Assembly (NCBI RefSeq): GCF_004354045.1
Contig: NZ_SMRT01000006.1
Span: forward strand, 272,782-336,781
From: Paenibacillus piri
Lineage (GTDB): Bacteria > Bacillota > Bacilli > Paenibacillales > NBRC-103111
Direction: 5' to 3'
Length of the DNA: 64,000 nucleotides
A program made the translations under genes and the position numbers. Below, in pieces: positions 53,763-63,553 of the stretch (position 1 is the stretch's first letter; every line of letters starts with the position of its first letter). The notes under the pieces are model-generated. The model was not told where the DNA came from. It was given only the letters and a program-made list of their open reading frames with translations, and made no database searches.

Positions 53763-53774
53763 ATATGTAACTGA

Positions 53775-53791
53775 GTTTCATCAAGTGAAAC
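53775..53791. promoter_or_regulatory. GTTTCA-N5-TGAAAC operator at the IclR-type gene
   Basis: Perfect palindrome GTTTCA-TCAAG-TGAAAC beginning 12 bases after the -10, close to the expected transcription start. The same half-sites and spacing occur downstream of the acnA promoter (57390-57406). Confidence 0.65.
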
Positions 53792-53811
53792 TGAATCCGG
53801 AGGAATTAGCG

Positions 53812-54555
53812 ATGGAAGATGGCAAGCTGACTGTGCGCGCGGTCGAACGCGCTTTAGATATTTTGCTTTGTTTTACCGATTCCTCGGATTTGAGCTTAAC
53901 CGAAATCGCGGCGCGGGTTTCCCTGCATAAGAGCACGGTGCACCGGCTGCTGGCTTCGCTGGAGGGGAAAGGGTTCGTCCTGCGGGATGCGGCGTCCGAC
54001 AAGTACCGGCTTGGCTTCCGTATTTGGGAGCTGTCAGCCAATCTGACCCATGATGACGACCCGGCGCTTATTTTACTGCCGGATATGGAGCGTCTGCGCG
54101 ACGAGCTCGACGAGACGATCAGCCTGTATGTGCGCGACGGTATGGAGCGCGTCCGCGTGCAGGCGGTGCAGAGCAACCAGGCGATCCGCCGCGTTGCACC
54201 GATCGGGGCGAGAATGCCGCTGTATGTCGGCGCTTCGAGCAAGATCCTGGTCGCCTTCGCCGAGCAGGCGGTGCAGGAAGCGCTTATGGGCCCGGACTGG
54301 CCGACGGGCCTGGACCGCAGCGCATTTCTGCAGCAGCTCGCCGAGGCGAAGACGCTCGGCTACGCGACGAGCGTCGAGGAGCGGGAGCCCGGCGCCGCAG
54401 CCGTAGCGGTGCCGATCATGAACGGCGCGCACCGGCTGGTCGCCGCGCTGGCCGTAAGCGGCCCCTCCAACCGGCTGACGTTGGAGAAGATGAAGGAGCA
54501 TGCGCCGATCTTGATGGAGGCGGCCCGCCGCATGGGCAAGATGCTGCTGAAATAA
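53812..54555 (+). CDS. IclR family transcriptional regulator
   Basis: A 247-residue regulator. An N-terminal winged helix (residues ~8-65; LSLTEIAARVSLHKSTVHRLLASLE) is followed by the IclR effector-binding domain (MPLYVGASSKILVAF, LGYATSVEEREPGAAAVAVPI). The ATG at 53812 follows GGAGGAA; a GTG at 53785 would overlap the operator. It is convergent with acnA and shares a terminator. Identical promoter/operator architecture at both genes makes it a likely regulator of aconitase and of itself, sensing an organic acid (inference). Confidence 0.93.
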   Translation: MEDGKLTVRAVERALDILLCFTDSSDLSLTEIAARVSLHKSTVHRLLASLEGKGFVLRDAASDKYRLGFRIWELSANLTHDDDPALILLPDMERLRDELDETISLYVRDGMERVRVQAVQSNQAIRRVAPIGARMPLYVGASSKILVAFAEQAVQEALMGPDWPTGLDRSAFLQQLAEAKTLGYATSVEEREPGAAAVAVPIMNGAHRLVAALAVSGPSNRLTLEKMKEHAPILMEAARRMGKMLLK

Positions 54556-54556
54556 C

Positions 54557-54607
54557 AAAAAAGCATGACCGCACCCTGACTATCGACGGATGCGGCCATG
54601 CTTTTTT
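54557..54607. terminator. Bidirectional terminator between the IclR gene and acnA
   Basis: AAAAAAGCATGACCGCA and TGCGGCCATGCTTTTTT pair almost perfectly, with A and T runs on the outer sides, so it works in both directions. Confidence 0.9.
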
Positions 54608-54635
54608 CTTTAAAGATTTTAACGGGGGGGCTAAA

Positions 54636-57341
54636 TTAAGCCATAATTTGACGCAATACGGTTTGCAGAATACCGCCGTTCCGGTAGTAATCCACATCGA
54701 CCATGCTGTCCAGACGAACGATCGCTTCGAACTGGAAGCTGCTTCCGTCTCCGCGGGTAGCTGTAACGGTCACTCTTTGGCCCGGTTGAACATCGTTCGT
54801 CAAGCCGGTAATATCGAATGTTTCCGTTCCGGTAATGCCGAGCGTTTTCCAGCCGGTACCGTCCACGAATTGAAGCGGCAGAACGCCCATGCCGACCAGG
54901 TTGGAACGGTGAATCCGCTCGAAGCTTTCCGCGATAACGGCTTTAACGCCAAGCAGGAACGTGCCTTTTGCCGCCCAGTCGCGGGAGCTTCCTGTACCGT
55001 ACTCTTTGCCTGCGATAACGATCAGGTTCGTGTTTTGCGCTTGATACTTCATGGATGCGTCGTAGATGGACTCGACTTCGCCCGTAGGCAAGTAAGTCGT
55101 TACGCCGCCTTCCGTGCCGGGAGCCACTTGATTGCGGATGCGGATATTCGCGAACGTACCGCGCATCATCACATCATGGTTGCCGCGGCGGGAACCGTAG
55201 GAGTTAAAGTCCTCTTTTTTCACGCCGTGCTCGATCAGGAACTTGCCGGCAGGGCTGTCGACTTTAATATTGCCCGCAGGGGAAATATGGTCGGTTGTTA
55301 CGGAATCGCCGAGCAGAGCCAAAGCTCTTGCACCGCGGATGTCGGCCATATCGGCAACGCCTGCGCCAAGGTTTTCAAAGAACGGCGGGTTGGCGATGTA
55401 AGTGGATTTTTCATCCCACTCGTACAGCTCGCCTTCCGGCACGTCGATCGCATTCCAGCGTTCGTTGGCACGGAACACGTTAGCGTATTTCGCGCGGTAA
55501 ATCTCAGGGCCCATCGCCGTTGCGATCGCTTCTTGAATTTCCGCGTTTGAAGGCCAGATGTCTTTCAGGTAAACCGGCTGATTCGATTGATCGTAGCCGA
55601 TCGGATCGTTAGCCAGATCGATGTTAACCGTACCTGCCAAAGCGTAAGCGACAACAAGCGGCGGGGAAGCCAGGTAGTTGGCTTTAACTTGAGCATGGAC
55701 GCGGCCTTCAAAGTTCCGGTTGCCGGACAATACGGCAGCAACGGTCATATCGTTGTCGGCAATCGCCTGACCGATTTCATCAGGCAGCGGACCGGAGTTG
55801 CCGATACAGGTAGCGCAGCCGTAACCTGCGACGTGGAAGCCCAATGCTTCAAGCGATTCCAGCAGGTTCGCGTTTTTCAGGTAGTCCGTAACGACCAGCG
55901 ATCCCGGAGTCAAGCTGCTTTTTACATAGGCCGGTTTTCTCAAGCCGCGGGCTACCGCTTTTTTCGCGACCAGGCCGGCGCCGAGCATAACGCTTGGGTT
56001 GGATGTGTTCGTACAGCTGGTGATAGCCGCGATGACAACCGCGCCTGTGCCCATTTTGCTCACGTCGCCGTTCGGATGCTTCACTTCGACCGTTTCGGCG
56101 ATTTTGTCTTCGCTTAAGCCATAGCCGCCTTTTTCGATTGGCGTACGGATGATCGTATTGAACGACTCCTTCATGGAGGTCAGCTCAACGCGGTCTTGCG
56201 GACGCTTCGGACCGGCCAAGCTAGGAACGACAGCGGACAAGTCAAGCTCGATCACATCGCTGAATACCGGATCCGGCGTAGCGTCCGTACGGAACATGCC
56301 TTGCGCTTTATAGTAAGCTTCGACAAGCGCGATTTGCTCTTCATCGCGGCCTGTGCCGCGCAGGTAGTTCAACGACTCCGTGTCAACCGGGAAGAAGCCG
56401 ATCGTTGCGCCGTATTCCGGAGCCATGTTGGCCACAGTCGCACGGTCAGCCAGACTGATGTTGCTCAAGCCGGGACCGTAAAATTCGACGAACTTGCCGA
56501 CAACGCCTTTTTTGCGAAGCATTTGAGTAACGGTCAGCGCCAGGTCGGTAGCGGTGGAGCCTTCAGGAAGCGTACCCGTCAGCTTGAAGCCGATAACTTC
56601 AGGCATTACGAAATAGAGCGGTTGACCGAGCATGCCGGCTTCCGCCTCGATACCGCCAACTCCCCAGCCGACGACGCCAAGACCGTTGATCATCGTAGTA
56701 TGGGAATCGGTACCGACCAAAGAATCCGGATAAACGACCGTGTCGCCGTCTACAACCTTTGTAGCGGCAACGGATGCCAAATACTCCAGGTTGACCTGGT
56801 GAACGATACCGGTAGCGGGTGGTACGGCACGGAAATTGTCGAACGCCGTTTGGGCCCAACGGAGGAAACGGTAACGCTCTTCGTTGCGCTCAAATTCATA
56901 ATTCATGTTTGTCGCCAATGCGTCAGGGGAACCGAAAGCGTCGACCATAACCGAGTGGTCGATAACGAGATCCACCGGTACGAGCGGATTGATCCGTTTC
57001 GGATCGCCGCCGGAGCGCTTCATTGTATCTCTCATGGCAGCAAGGTCGACAACGACAGGCACGCCTGTGAAGTCCTGCAGCACGATACGTGCAGGGATAA
57101 AAGGAATCTCCTTGTCGTCGCGCTCTTTTGCCCAATTAGCCAGTTGTTTGACATGCTCGGAAGTGATCGCTCTGCCGTCAAATTGACGGACAGCCGCCTC
57201 CAGGAGCACTTTAATGGAAAAAGGCAGCGCCGAAATATTGCCGAGGCCCTGCGTCTCCAGTCCGGGCAAGCTGTAATAGTGGTACGTTTTACCGCTAACG
57301 TCCAGCGATTTGCGAACGGAGTACTGATCTTTGTTAGCCAT
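54636..57341 (-). CDS. acnA: Aconitate hydratase
   Basis: A 901-residue TCA-cycle enzyme interconverting citrate and isocitrate. The 4Fe-4S ligands are Cys in [14 protein letters not shown] (~residue 440) and the pair in [14 protein letters not shown] (~506-509). The active-site [17 protein letters not shown] and the swivelling C-terminal domain with [10 protein letters not shown] are present. Length and motifs are those of the AcnA/IRP1-type (CitB), which can also act as an RNA-binding regulator when iron-starved. GAGGAGG precedes the ATG. A promoter and palindrome lie upstream. Confidence 0.97.
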   Translation of the reverse strand: MANKDQYSVRKSLDVSGKTYHYYSLPGLETQGLGNISALPFSIKVLLEAAVRQFDGRAITSEHVKQLANWAKERDDKEIPFIPARIVLQDFTGVPVVVDLAAMRDTMKRSGGDPKRINPLVPVDLVIDHSVMVDAFGSPDALATNMNYEFERNEERYRFLRWAQTAFDNFRAVPPATGIVHQVNLEYLASVAATKVVDGDTVVYPDSLVGTDSHTTMINGLGVVGWGVGGIEAEAGMLGQPLYFVMPEVIGFKLTGTLPEGSTATDLALTVTQMLRKKGVVGKFVEFYGPGLSNISLADRATVANMAPEYGATIGFFPVDTESLNYLRGTGRDEEQIALVEAYYKAQGMFRTDATPDPVFSDVIELDLSAVVPSLAGPKRPQDRVELTSMKESFNTIIRTPIEKGGYGLSEDKIAETVEVKHPNGDVSKMGTGAVVIAAITSCTNTSNPSVMLGAGLVAKKAVARGLRKPAYVKSSLTPGSLVVTDYLKNANLLESLEALGFHVAGYGCATCIGNSGPLPDEIGQAIADNDMTVAAVLSGNRNFEGRVHAQVKANYLASPPLVVAYALAGTVNIDLANDPIGYDQSNQPVYLKDIWPSNAEIQEAIATAMGPEIYRAKYANVFRANERWNAIDVPEGELYEWDEKSTYIANPPFFENLGAGVADMADIRGARALALLGDSVTTDHISPAGNIKVDSPAGKFLIEHGVKKEDFNSYGSRRGNHDVMMRGTFANIRIRNQVAPGTEGGVTTYLPTGEVESIYDASMKYQAQNTNLIVIAGKEYGTGSSRDWAAKGTFLLGVKAVIAESFERIHRSNLVGMGVLPLQFVDGTGWKTLGITGTETFDITGLTNDVQPGQRVTVTATRGDGSSFQFEAIVRLDSMVDVDYYRNGGILQTVLRQIMA

Positions 57342-57389
57342 CGTTTTTTTTCCTCCTCAAAAAATGGATTTAACTATGAAATGCGTATT

Positions 57390-57406
57390 GTTTCACAGAG
57401 TGAAAC
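57390..57406. promoter_or_regulatory. GTTTCA-N5-TGAAAC operator at acnA
   Basis: Perfect palindrome GTTTCA-CAGAG-TGAAAC located 25 bases downstream of the acnA -10, in the untranslated leader, where a bound protein would block RNA polymerase. Confidence 0.65.
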
Positions 57407-57431
57407 GCGATTTCAAAATTACCATACACTA

Positions 57432-57460
57432 AGTATACATCCTGCCGAACGCTTCGTAAA
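57432..57460 (-). promoter_or_regulatory. acnA promoter
   Basis: On the minus strand: TTTACG (57455-57460), 17-base spacer, TATACT (57432-57437), identical in -35, -10 and spacing to the promoter at 53734-53762. Confidence 0.65.
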
Positions 57461-57583
57461 GGTTAAATTCAATCATTTTTGCCCGCAAAACTTCATATAT
57501 TGGATTAATCGTCGAACGCTGTACAGGGCCGGAGAACCGGTCGTATACGTATGCCATTCACCCAAAACGGGGAGGAAACACAC

Positions 57584-58603
57584 ATGTCATGGAAACCGAC
57601 ACTCTATGATTATGTACACCACAAAAATCAGATGGACATGGATTATTCCGTCGAGCCATTGCTGCCTTTCGTCACGGATACGCAGTATTTGCAAAACGAA
57701 ATTAAACGGTTAGCCCGTACAGCACACTCGGACCAGGACCGCCGTTATTCCCCGGTAAAAAATGAAACCAGACTTTCCATATTGCAGGCGACCGGTTTGC
57801 CGAACGGGCAAATTGCCGCAGACATCCGTCTTAAGCGGTATACGGTCGGCGTCATCGGCCATACCGAGCTGGAGGAGCAGCGTGTGTCGTCCGAACGGGT
57901 TGAACTGCAAAATAACGGAGGCAAGTGGCAGATCACTTCAATCCGGCAGCTTGACGCAGAGCGGAGCTCCGCCGTCCCGGCTTACCCGCCGGCTGCAGCG
58001 GGAGAGGATGCCTATTACCCCGACTACGGGACGCATTCCCCGTCGCTTCCTTATCTGAACTATACGATTTTGCCCTATTTGGATACCGCCGGAAGAAAAG
58101 TCGGCTATGACCGGGTCAAAGCCGTCGAATACGCCGAAGCCTGGTGGGATAGTGCCAATCCGGCTTACATTGAATTTGAAGTGGACTGCAGCAACTATGT
58201 ATCCCAGTGCCTCTTTGCAGGCGGGGCGCCAATGAACTATACTGGAAAAAGGAATTCCGGCTGGTGGTACAAGGGCAAGTATAACGGACAGGAGTTGTGG
58301 AGCTACAGCTGGGCTGTCGCGCATAGTCTGCAAACGCATATGATGAACAGCCGCTTCGGTCTGCAGGCCGAGGCTGTAGAGCAAGCCGATCAGCTTGAGC
58401 TTGGCGATGTCATCGGCTACGACTGGGACGGCAGCGGCAGGTTCGGGCACAGCACGGTTGTGACGGCCAAGGATGCGAACGGTATGCCGCTTGTCAACGC
58501 GCATACAATCAGCAGCCAGCACCGTTATTGGAGCTACAAGGATTCGCATGCATGGACGGAGCGGACGCAATATCGGTTTCTACATATTCACGACGTGCTC
58601 TAG
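57584..58603 (+). CDS. Amidase-domain protein (PF12671-like)
   Basis: A 339-residue protein. An N-terminal ~160-residue region precedes a C-terminal putative amidase domain with AVEYAEAWW, catalytic-Cys motif DCSNYVSQCLFAGG (~residue 204), WWYKG, and the His region GHSTVVTAKD then VNAHT. This resembles the NlpC/P60-like amidase_6 family of spore-formers. No signal peptide is evident, so the site of action is unclear. The ATG at 57584 follows GGGGAGGAA. Ddl lies downstream with a 128-base gap. Confidence 0.85.
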   Translation: MSWKPTLYDYVHHKNQMDMDYSVEPLLPFVTDTQYLQNEIKRLARTAHSDQDRRYSPVKNETRLSILQATGLPNGQIAADIRLKRYTVGVIGHTELEEQRVSSERVELQNNGGKWQITSIRQLDAERSSAVPAYPPAAAGEDAYYPDYGTHSPSLPYLNYTILPYLDTAGRKVGYDRVKAVEYAEAWWDSANPAYIEFEVDCSNYVSQCLFAGGAPMNYTGKRNSGWWYKGKYNGQELWSYSWAVAHSLQTHMMNSRFGLQAEAVEQADQLELGDVIGYDWDGSGRFGHSTVVTAKDANGMPLVNAHTISSQHRYWSYKDSHAWTERTQYRFLHIHDVL

Positions 58604-58731
58604 TCCGGGGCTCACGATGCAAGTATTCTTCCGATTCTCACAGATTATGCTTCATTCTAATTATTTCTTAACATGATACGGATTCGGGATTCCGCTATTA
58701 TACGCATAACATTAATTTCGGAGGTCATTCA

Positions 58732-59856
58732 ATGAACCGCAAAATTCGCATCGGCTTAATTTATGGCGGGAAATCCGGGGAGCACGAAGTTTCGCTGCAA
58801 ACCGCTAAGGCTGTAATCAAAGCTTTTGACTTGAGCAAATACGAAATCATACCTTTCTATATTACCAAGCAAGGCGATTGGCGCTCCGGTCTGCAGCTGC
58901 AAGGGCCCGTGGACAACGTCGTCGAGCTGATGTTCGAGGGCGAGCAGCAGAACGAATCGTTCGCGCTGCAGCCTTTCTTCAACTCACTCCAGCTTGCAGA
59001 TTCCCCCAACCCGGCCGCTGCGGGTTCGGATACGGAGCAGATCGATGTCGTGTTTCCGCTGCTGCACGGTACCTTTGGCGAGGACGGCACCATTCAGGGG
59101 CTGCTGGAAATGGCCAATATCGCTTACGTGGGGGCGGGAGTTTTGGCGTCTTCCGTCGGGATGGACAAAGTCATGATGAAAAAAATATTTGCTCAGGAAG
59201 GCTTGCCGCAATGCGTGTTCCGGCATTTCACCCGGACGCAGTGGGAAAAGGATCAAGCTTTTTTTCTTATGGAGGTCGAAGTGTCGATCGGTTATCCGTG
59301 CTTCGTAAAGCCGGCTAATCTGGGCTCCAGCGTAGGTATCAGCAAAGCCGCAAACCGGGAAGAACTGATTGAAGCCATTCAAGCGGCGTTCCAGTACGAC
59401 CGGAAAGTTATAATTGAGGAAAATATTAACGCGCGCGAGGTGGAGGTAGCGGTGCTCGGCAATGACGAGGCGGAAGCCTCCGTCGTGGGCGAAGTCGTTT
59501 CCTCCAATGAATTTTACGATTATAAAGCGAAATATATCGACGGCAAATCGTCGATGATCATTCCGGCGGAAATTCCGCAGGAGCTGTCCGATCAGATCCG
59601 CGAAATGGCGGTCCGCGCTTTCCAGGCGATTGACGGCTCCGGCTTGTCCCGCGTCGATTTCTTTTTGCGCAAGGAAGACAGCAAAATTTTTATTAATGAA
59701 ATCAACACGATGCCGGGCTTTACGCCTTACAGCATGTATCCTTTACTATGGAAAGAAACCGGCAAGCCGTACCGCGAGCTGTTGGATAGCCTGATCACGC
59801 TTGCGATCAAGCGCCATGCCGACAAGCAGCGGCTGCAGTACTCTTTCGATGCATAA
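58732..59856 (+). CDS. ddl: D-alanine--D-alanine ligase
   Basis: A 374-residue ATP-grasp enzyme making D-Ala-D-Ala for peptidoglycan. Motifs: YGGKSGEHEVSLQTA (N-terminal substrate site), PLLHGTFGEDGTIQGLLE, FVKPANLGSSVGISKA (ATP-grasp), SRVDFFLRK and INEINTMPGFTPYSMYP (Mg/ATP site). It carries GMDKVMMKK as in the VanA/Ddl family. Preceded by GGAGG. Length is slightly above average. Confidence 0.96.
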   Translation: MNRKIRIGLIYGGKSGEHEVSLQTAKAVIKAFDLSKYEIIPFYITKQGDWRSGLQLQGPVDNVVELMFEGEQQNESFALQPFFNSLQLADSPNPAAAGSDTEQIDVVFPLLHGTFGEDGTIQGLLEMANIAYVGAGVLASSVGMDKVMMKKIFAQEGLPQCVFRHFTRTQWEKDQAFFLMEVEVSIGYPCFVKPANLGSSVGISKAANREELIEAIQAAFQYDRKVIIEENINAREVEVAVLGNDEAEASVVGEVVSSNEFYDYKAKYIDGKSSMIIPAEIPQELSDQIREMAVRAFQAIDGSGLSRVDFFLRKEDSKIFINEINTMPGFTPYSMYPLLWKETGKPYRELLDSLITLAIKRHADKQRLQYSFDA

Positions 59857-59963
59857 GGTCCGACGTTTATAGGCGGAACGCGGCGGCTTGCGAACTTGTT
59901 CCGCATCACGTATGCTTAATTAATAGGAAATAACCGCAGCGTCGTTAGAGAGGAGGCTTCTTT

Positions 59964-60284
59964 ATGGGGTTTCAAACCGAATTTAATTCCGTGTGCAAGT
60001 TCAAATCCGAGCAGGAGCTGTACGAGCTGCTGGAATACGGCCGGGGCAAAATGGTGAAAAAGGGCTTCCGCGTATTCCCTACGGGCGAAATGGTCATTGC
60101 TTACACACCGGAAAATAAAGCGATTGCCATCGTCAAAATCGTCGCATCGATCGCCGAAATCAATTTTCAGGGCGAAGAAGTGACCCAGGTCGAGATGGAG
60201 CTGGTGCGCAGGCTGACGGAAGAGGAGTCGCGCATTCAAACGGCGTTGGCGCATGAAATGTTTTTCGGTCTGAAGCGATCCTAG
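59964..60284 (+). CDS. Conserved hypothetical protein
   Basis: A 106-residue soluble protein, charged, with no membrane segment or cysteine cluster. The pattern KKGFRVFPTGEMVIAYTPENKA followed by a Val/Ile-rich strand suggests a small alpha+beta domain. I do not recognise the family with confidence; a relation to DUF2584-type Bacillales proteins is possible. GAGAGGAGG precedes the ATG and a strong terminator follows, so it is clearly expressed as a gene. Confidence 0.7.
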   Translation: MGFQTEFNSVCKFKSEQELYELLEYGRGKMVKKGFRVFPTGEMVIAYTPENKAIAIVKIVASIAEINFQGEEVTQVEMELVRRLTEEESRIQTALAHEMFFGLKRS

Positions 60285-60316
60285 GTCATTGCCGTAAACC
60301 GTAAGTAAAGCAAGCG

Positions 60317-60368
60317 AGAAGACATCTTTCCTTGTACAGCAGCAGGGGAGGATGTTTTCTTTTTTTTG
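60317..60368 (+). terminator. Terminator after the hypothetical gene
   Basis: AGAAGACATCTTTCC pairs with GGGGAGGATGTTTTCT over ~15 bp with G-U pairs, followed by TTTTTTTT. Confidence 0.8.
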
Positions 60369-60414
60369 GACAACCTATGGTCAAATCAAGGATAAGGGAG
60401 TGTGAGCCGAATCG

Positions 60415-61416
60415 ATGATTGTGCGGCTTGGTTATGTGGCGATGTCCACGCTGGTCAGCAATGCGTCTCCTTCCAAAACAATGACGGCGACGAGCTTCGC
60501 CAAGCTTGAAGACCGGGAGGCAGCGGTTCGCAAGCTGGAGCGGATCGCTGCCGAAAATGTTCATAATACGCTGCGTCTCTTGAAGCATAATCGCGCTTAC
60601 GACATTCAACTGTACCGCTGCTCCTCAAGACTCATCCCGCTGCTCGGACATGAGCTGCTGAACGGGTGGGACCCGATGCCCGCACTGAAGGAGAGCTTCG
60701 CCGAGCTGGGCGGATACGCCCGCGAGCATCGAATGCGGCTCAGCTTTCATCCCGATCATTTTACCGTGCTCAATACGCCGCGGGACGAGGTGCTGCGCAA
60801 TTCGATTCTCGATTTGGAGCGGCATACCGCGATGCTGGAGGCGATGGGGCTCGATGAATCGGCCAAATGCAATATCCACATCGGCGGCACCTACGGCAGC
60901 AAGCAGACGGCCGGACGACGGTTCGTGGAGCGTTTCCTGGCCTTGCCGGAGCGGCTGCGCAGCAGGTTGACGCTGGAGAACGATGACAAAACGTTCAACG
61001 CATCGGAAACACTGCACATTTGCGAAGAAGTGGGAGCGCCCATGGTGCTCGACGTTCATCATCATAACGTGAATCATCCGGATACGGAGGCAGGGGAGAA
61101 TGCGGCCGCCTTATGGCCGCGGATTTTGCGAACTTGGGAAGGGCAGCATGAGCAGGGTATGGAGGATAAGGATAAGGCGTTGCCGCCGAAAATCCACGTG
61201 TCGAGCCCGAAAAGCGATAAAGAGGTGCGCAGTCACGCCGATTATATCGACGCCACCGAGCTGCTGCGGTTTTTGAAAAATATTGTGGCAATAACGCCAA
61301 GACTCGACATTATGATCGAAGCGAAAAAGAAAGATGAAGCGCTGCTCAAGCTGATGGACGATATCCGCGGCGAAGCGGGCGTCCGCTTATTGGGACAAGC
61401 TTCGTTCGAGCTTTGA
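60415..61416 (+). CDS. uvsE: UV damage endonuclease UvsE
   Basis: A 333-residue TIM-barrel nuclease that nicks DNA 5' of UV photoproducts. Metal ligands are visible in LSFHPDHFTVLN, NIHIGGTYGSK, LENDDKTF and LDVHHHNVNH. It starts MIVRLGYVAMS, typical of the family, and has a Mn-dependent three-metal site as in TIM-barrel AP endonucleases. The gene is common in spore-formers for UV resistance. GGGAGTG precedes the ATG. Confidence 0.95.
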   Translation: MIVRLGYVAMSTLVSNASPSKTMTATSFAKLEDREAAVRKLERIAAENVHNTLRLLKHNRAYDIQLYRCSSRLIPLLGHELLNGWDPMPALKESFAELGGYAREHRMRLSFHPDHFTVLNTPRDEVLRNSILDLERHTAMLEAMGLDESAKCNIHIGGTYGSKQTAGRRFVERFLALPERLRSRLTLENDDKTFNASETLHICEEVGAPMVLDVHHHNVNHPDTEAGENAAALWPRILRTWEGQHEQGMEDKDKALPPKIHVSSPKSDKEVRSHADYIDATELLRFLKNIVAITPRLDIMIEAKKKDEALLKLMDDIRGEAGVRLLGQASFEL

Positions 61417-61516
61417 GGACAATATTTTCTTGGCTTGAAAATTTCGGAAAAATGGGGTACTTTGAGTAAGGGCGGAAGGCTTGGCCTCATTTTTATATTG
61501 GGAAGGGGATTTTTTC

Positions 61517-62287
61517 ATGAGCCAATTGTTAGCCGGTAAAAATATACTTGTCATGGGCGTTGCCAACGATCGCAGTATCGCATGGGCTATCGCTCAATCC
61601 TTGGCGGCACAGGGTGCGCGCCTTGCTTTTACATTCGAAAACGAACGGGTTGAGGAGCGGGTCCGCAAGCTGGCCGACACAATTCCGAATTCAATCATTT
61701 TACCGTGCAATGTGACGGTGGATGAAGAAATTGAAACGCTCGCCGGTGCGGTTAGAGAGCATTTCGGCGTGCTGCACGGGCTTGTACATAGCATTGCTTT
61801 TGCCAAAACCGAGGAGCTGGAGGGGCTGTTCGTCGATACTTCACGCGGCGGCTTTGCATTGGCTCAAGATATTAGCGCTTATTCCCTCGTTGCCGTGGCC
61901 CAAAGACTATACCCGCTGATGACTGAAGGCGGAAGCATCATGACGATGACCTATCTCGGCGCAGAGCGCGCAATGAAAAACTACAACGTCATGGGTGTAG
62001 CCAAGGCAGCTCTGGAAGCAAGCGTCCGTTATTTGGCGAATGATCTGGGGCAGTTTAATGTGCGTGTCAACGCGGTTTCCGCAGGCCCGATCCGTACTCT
62101 GGCTGCCAAAGGGATCAAAGATTTTAATTCGATCTTGCGCACGGTCGAGGAGAAAGCGCCGCTTCGCCGCACGACGGAGGTTGCTGAGGTCGGCGATACG
62201 GCGATGTTCCTGATGAGCCATTTATCGAGGGGCATTACCGGTGAAGTGATTTATGTCGATAACGGGTATCATATTGTAGGCGTCTAG
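61517..62287 (+). CDS. fabI: Enoyl-[acyl-carrier-protein] reductase (NADH)
   Basis: A 256-residue SDR enzyme performing the last reduction in fatty-acid elongation. The cofactor site is MGVANDRSIAWAIAQ. The catalytic pair follows the FabI spacing: Tyr before the Lys in YNVMGVAKAALEAS. SAGPIRTLAAKGI and GEVIYVDNGYH complete the family signature. The ATG at 61517 follows GGAAGGGGAT; the open frame from 61481 is not needed. Confidence 0.96.
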   Translation: MSQLLAGKNILVMGVANDRSIAWAIAQSLAAQGARLAFTFENERVEERVRKLADTIPNSIILPCNVTVDEEIETLAGAVREHFGVLHGLVHSIAFAKTEELEGLFVDTSRGGFALAQDISAYSLVAVAQRLYPLMTEGGSIMTMTYLGAERAMKNYNVMGVAKAALEASVRYLANDLGQFNVRVNAVSAGPIRTLAAKGIKDFNSILRTVEEKAPLRRTTEVAEVGDTAMFLMSHLSRGITGEVIYVDNGYHIVGV

Positions 62288-62298
62288 AACCACTGAAT

Positions 62299-62333
62299 AA
62301 CATTCATCCGGGTTTAACGGGTGGATGTTTTTT
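62299..62333 (+). terminator. Terminator of fabI
   Basis: AACATTCATCCG (62299-62310) pairs with CGGGTGGATGTT (62318-62329) over 12 bp with two G-U pairs, then TTTTTT. Confidence 0.9.
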
Positions 62334-62452
62334 CTTTTGTATTAAACCCTAATTTTTTTTGGGTGAAACGCTGTAGCTTTTGAAACGTATATTCAATATA
62401 CTGAGGTTAGTTAAAAAGATTCATATTATTGAAGGAAAAAGGACTGATTGCA

Positions 62453-63319
62453 GTGTCTAACCAGAACAATCCATCCTTTACTGTCGGCAGCAAAAGCTTC
62501 ACGGCAGTAGCTATAAATACGGCATCGAAAGCAGGCGAGTGGATCCAGAGTAAGTTGGGGGATTTTAACAGCTTACATACGAAGTATTCGTCTCAGGATC
62601 TTGTAACTGAAATCGATAAAGGCGCCGAAAAAATGATTCGCAATTTGATTCAGACCCATTTTCCGCATCATTCGATTCTTGGCGAAGAAGGGGTCGAGCC
62701 CGGTCCGGCCGCTTCCAGCAAGGCTCTGGAGGCGATCAAGGATGCCGAGTATTTGTGGATCGTCGATCCATTGGACGGTACGACGAATTTTGTGCACGGA
62801 TTTCCTTTTTTCAGCGTATCGATCGCTTTGGCCTACAAAGGCGAGGTCATCGTCGGCGTCGTGTACAATCCGATGTCTAACGAGCTTTTCGTAGCGGAGA
62901 AAGGCAAGGGCGCGTATGTCAAAGGCAAGCCGATGAACGTGTCCAAAGAGGCCAAGCTTATCGATAGTCTCATCGCAACAGGGCTGCCTGCCGATCGCAA
63001 CGGTGCGCTTCCGGTTAATTTGCAAGGCTTGAATGCTTTGTGTCCCAAGGTGCGGAATATTCGCGTGGCCGGTTCGGCAGCGCTTCATTTGGCTTATGTT
63101 GCCGCGGGCCGGCTGAGCGGGTTTTGGGAGATCGGCTTGAACGCCTGGGATATTGCGGCCGGCGCTCTGCTTGTAGAGGAATCCGGCGGTAAGGTGACAG
63201 ATACGGAAGGCAACCCTTACACATTAAGCGTCCGCAATATCGCCGCATCCAACGGGCATATTCACAAAGAATTTCTGAGCGAGCTCGACGCTGCCTCCGC
63301 AGTTGCAATTCAGGTATAA
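62453..63319 (+). CDS. Inositol monophosphatase family protein
   Basis: A 288-residue Mg-dependent phosphatase. Metal motifs: ILGEEG (Glu), WIVDPLDGTTNFVHG (Asp-Pro-x-Asp-Gly-Thr) and NAWDIAAGALLVEESGG (WD). The family dephosphorylates inositol phosphates, or PAP or fructose-1,6-bisphosphate in some members; which one acts here is unclear. The GTG at 62453 was preferred (AAAGGA upstream); a TTG at 62429 is the alternative. Confidence 0.92.
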   Translation: MSNQNNPSFTVGSKSFTAVAINTASKAGEWIQSKLGDFNSLHTKYSSQDLVTEIDKGAEKMIRNLIQTHFPHHSILGEEGVEPGPAASSKALEAIKDAEYLWIVDPLDGTTNFVHGFPFFSVSIALAYKGEVIVGVVYNPMSNELFVAEKGKGAYVKGKPMNVSKEAKLIDSLIATGLPADRNGALPVNLQGLNALCPKVRNIRVAGSAALHLAYVAAGRLSGFWEIGLNAWDIAAGALLVEESGGKVTDTEGNPYTLSVRNIAASNGHIHKEFLSELDAASAVAIQV

Positions 63320-63346
63320 AATGAACGGCATAGCTTTATTCTGCAG

Positions 63347-63395
63347 CCTCTGCCTCCGACTTGTAATAGAGTTGGAGCGGAGGTTGTTATTTTTT
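63347..63395 (+). terminator. Terminator of the phosphatase gene
   Basis: CCTCTGCCTCCGACT pairs with AGTTGGAGCGGAGG with one bulged C (63347-63383), then TTGTTATTTTTT. Confidence 0.8.
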
Positions 63396-63458
63396 ATGAA
63401 AACGGGTATAGTATAAAAGGTCTCAGGGCGGAAGGGAAAAAATTCATTTGCGAAAACC

Positions 63459-63487
63459 TTGCAATTCGAATTTATCCGTGCTATATT
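63459..63487 (+). promoter_or_regulatory. rRNA promoter P1
   Basis: TTGCAA (63459-63464), 17-base spacer, TATATT (63482-63487). Confidence 0.7.
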
Positions 63488-63553
63488 GTTCTTCCGGCCC
63501 AAAAGGGCGCGGTAAGCATTGAAGAATGAAAAGCAGCTTTTGAAAAAAAGTTC

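Noticed and set aside
56196..57713. 505-residue open frame on the strand opposite aconitase
   Set aside because: It mirrors a highly conserved, certain acnA gene, has a His/Arg/Asp-rich composition typical of antisense frames, no ribosome site and no recognisable domain.
59871..59903. GCGGAAC ... GTTCCGC inverted repeat after ddl
   Set aside because: Only 7 bp with a long loop and no T run, so not called as a terminator.
61417..61516. Possible FapR site upstream of fabI
   Set aside because: GGTACTTTGAGTAAG only loosely resembles the TTAGTACCTRRTACTAA consensus.
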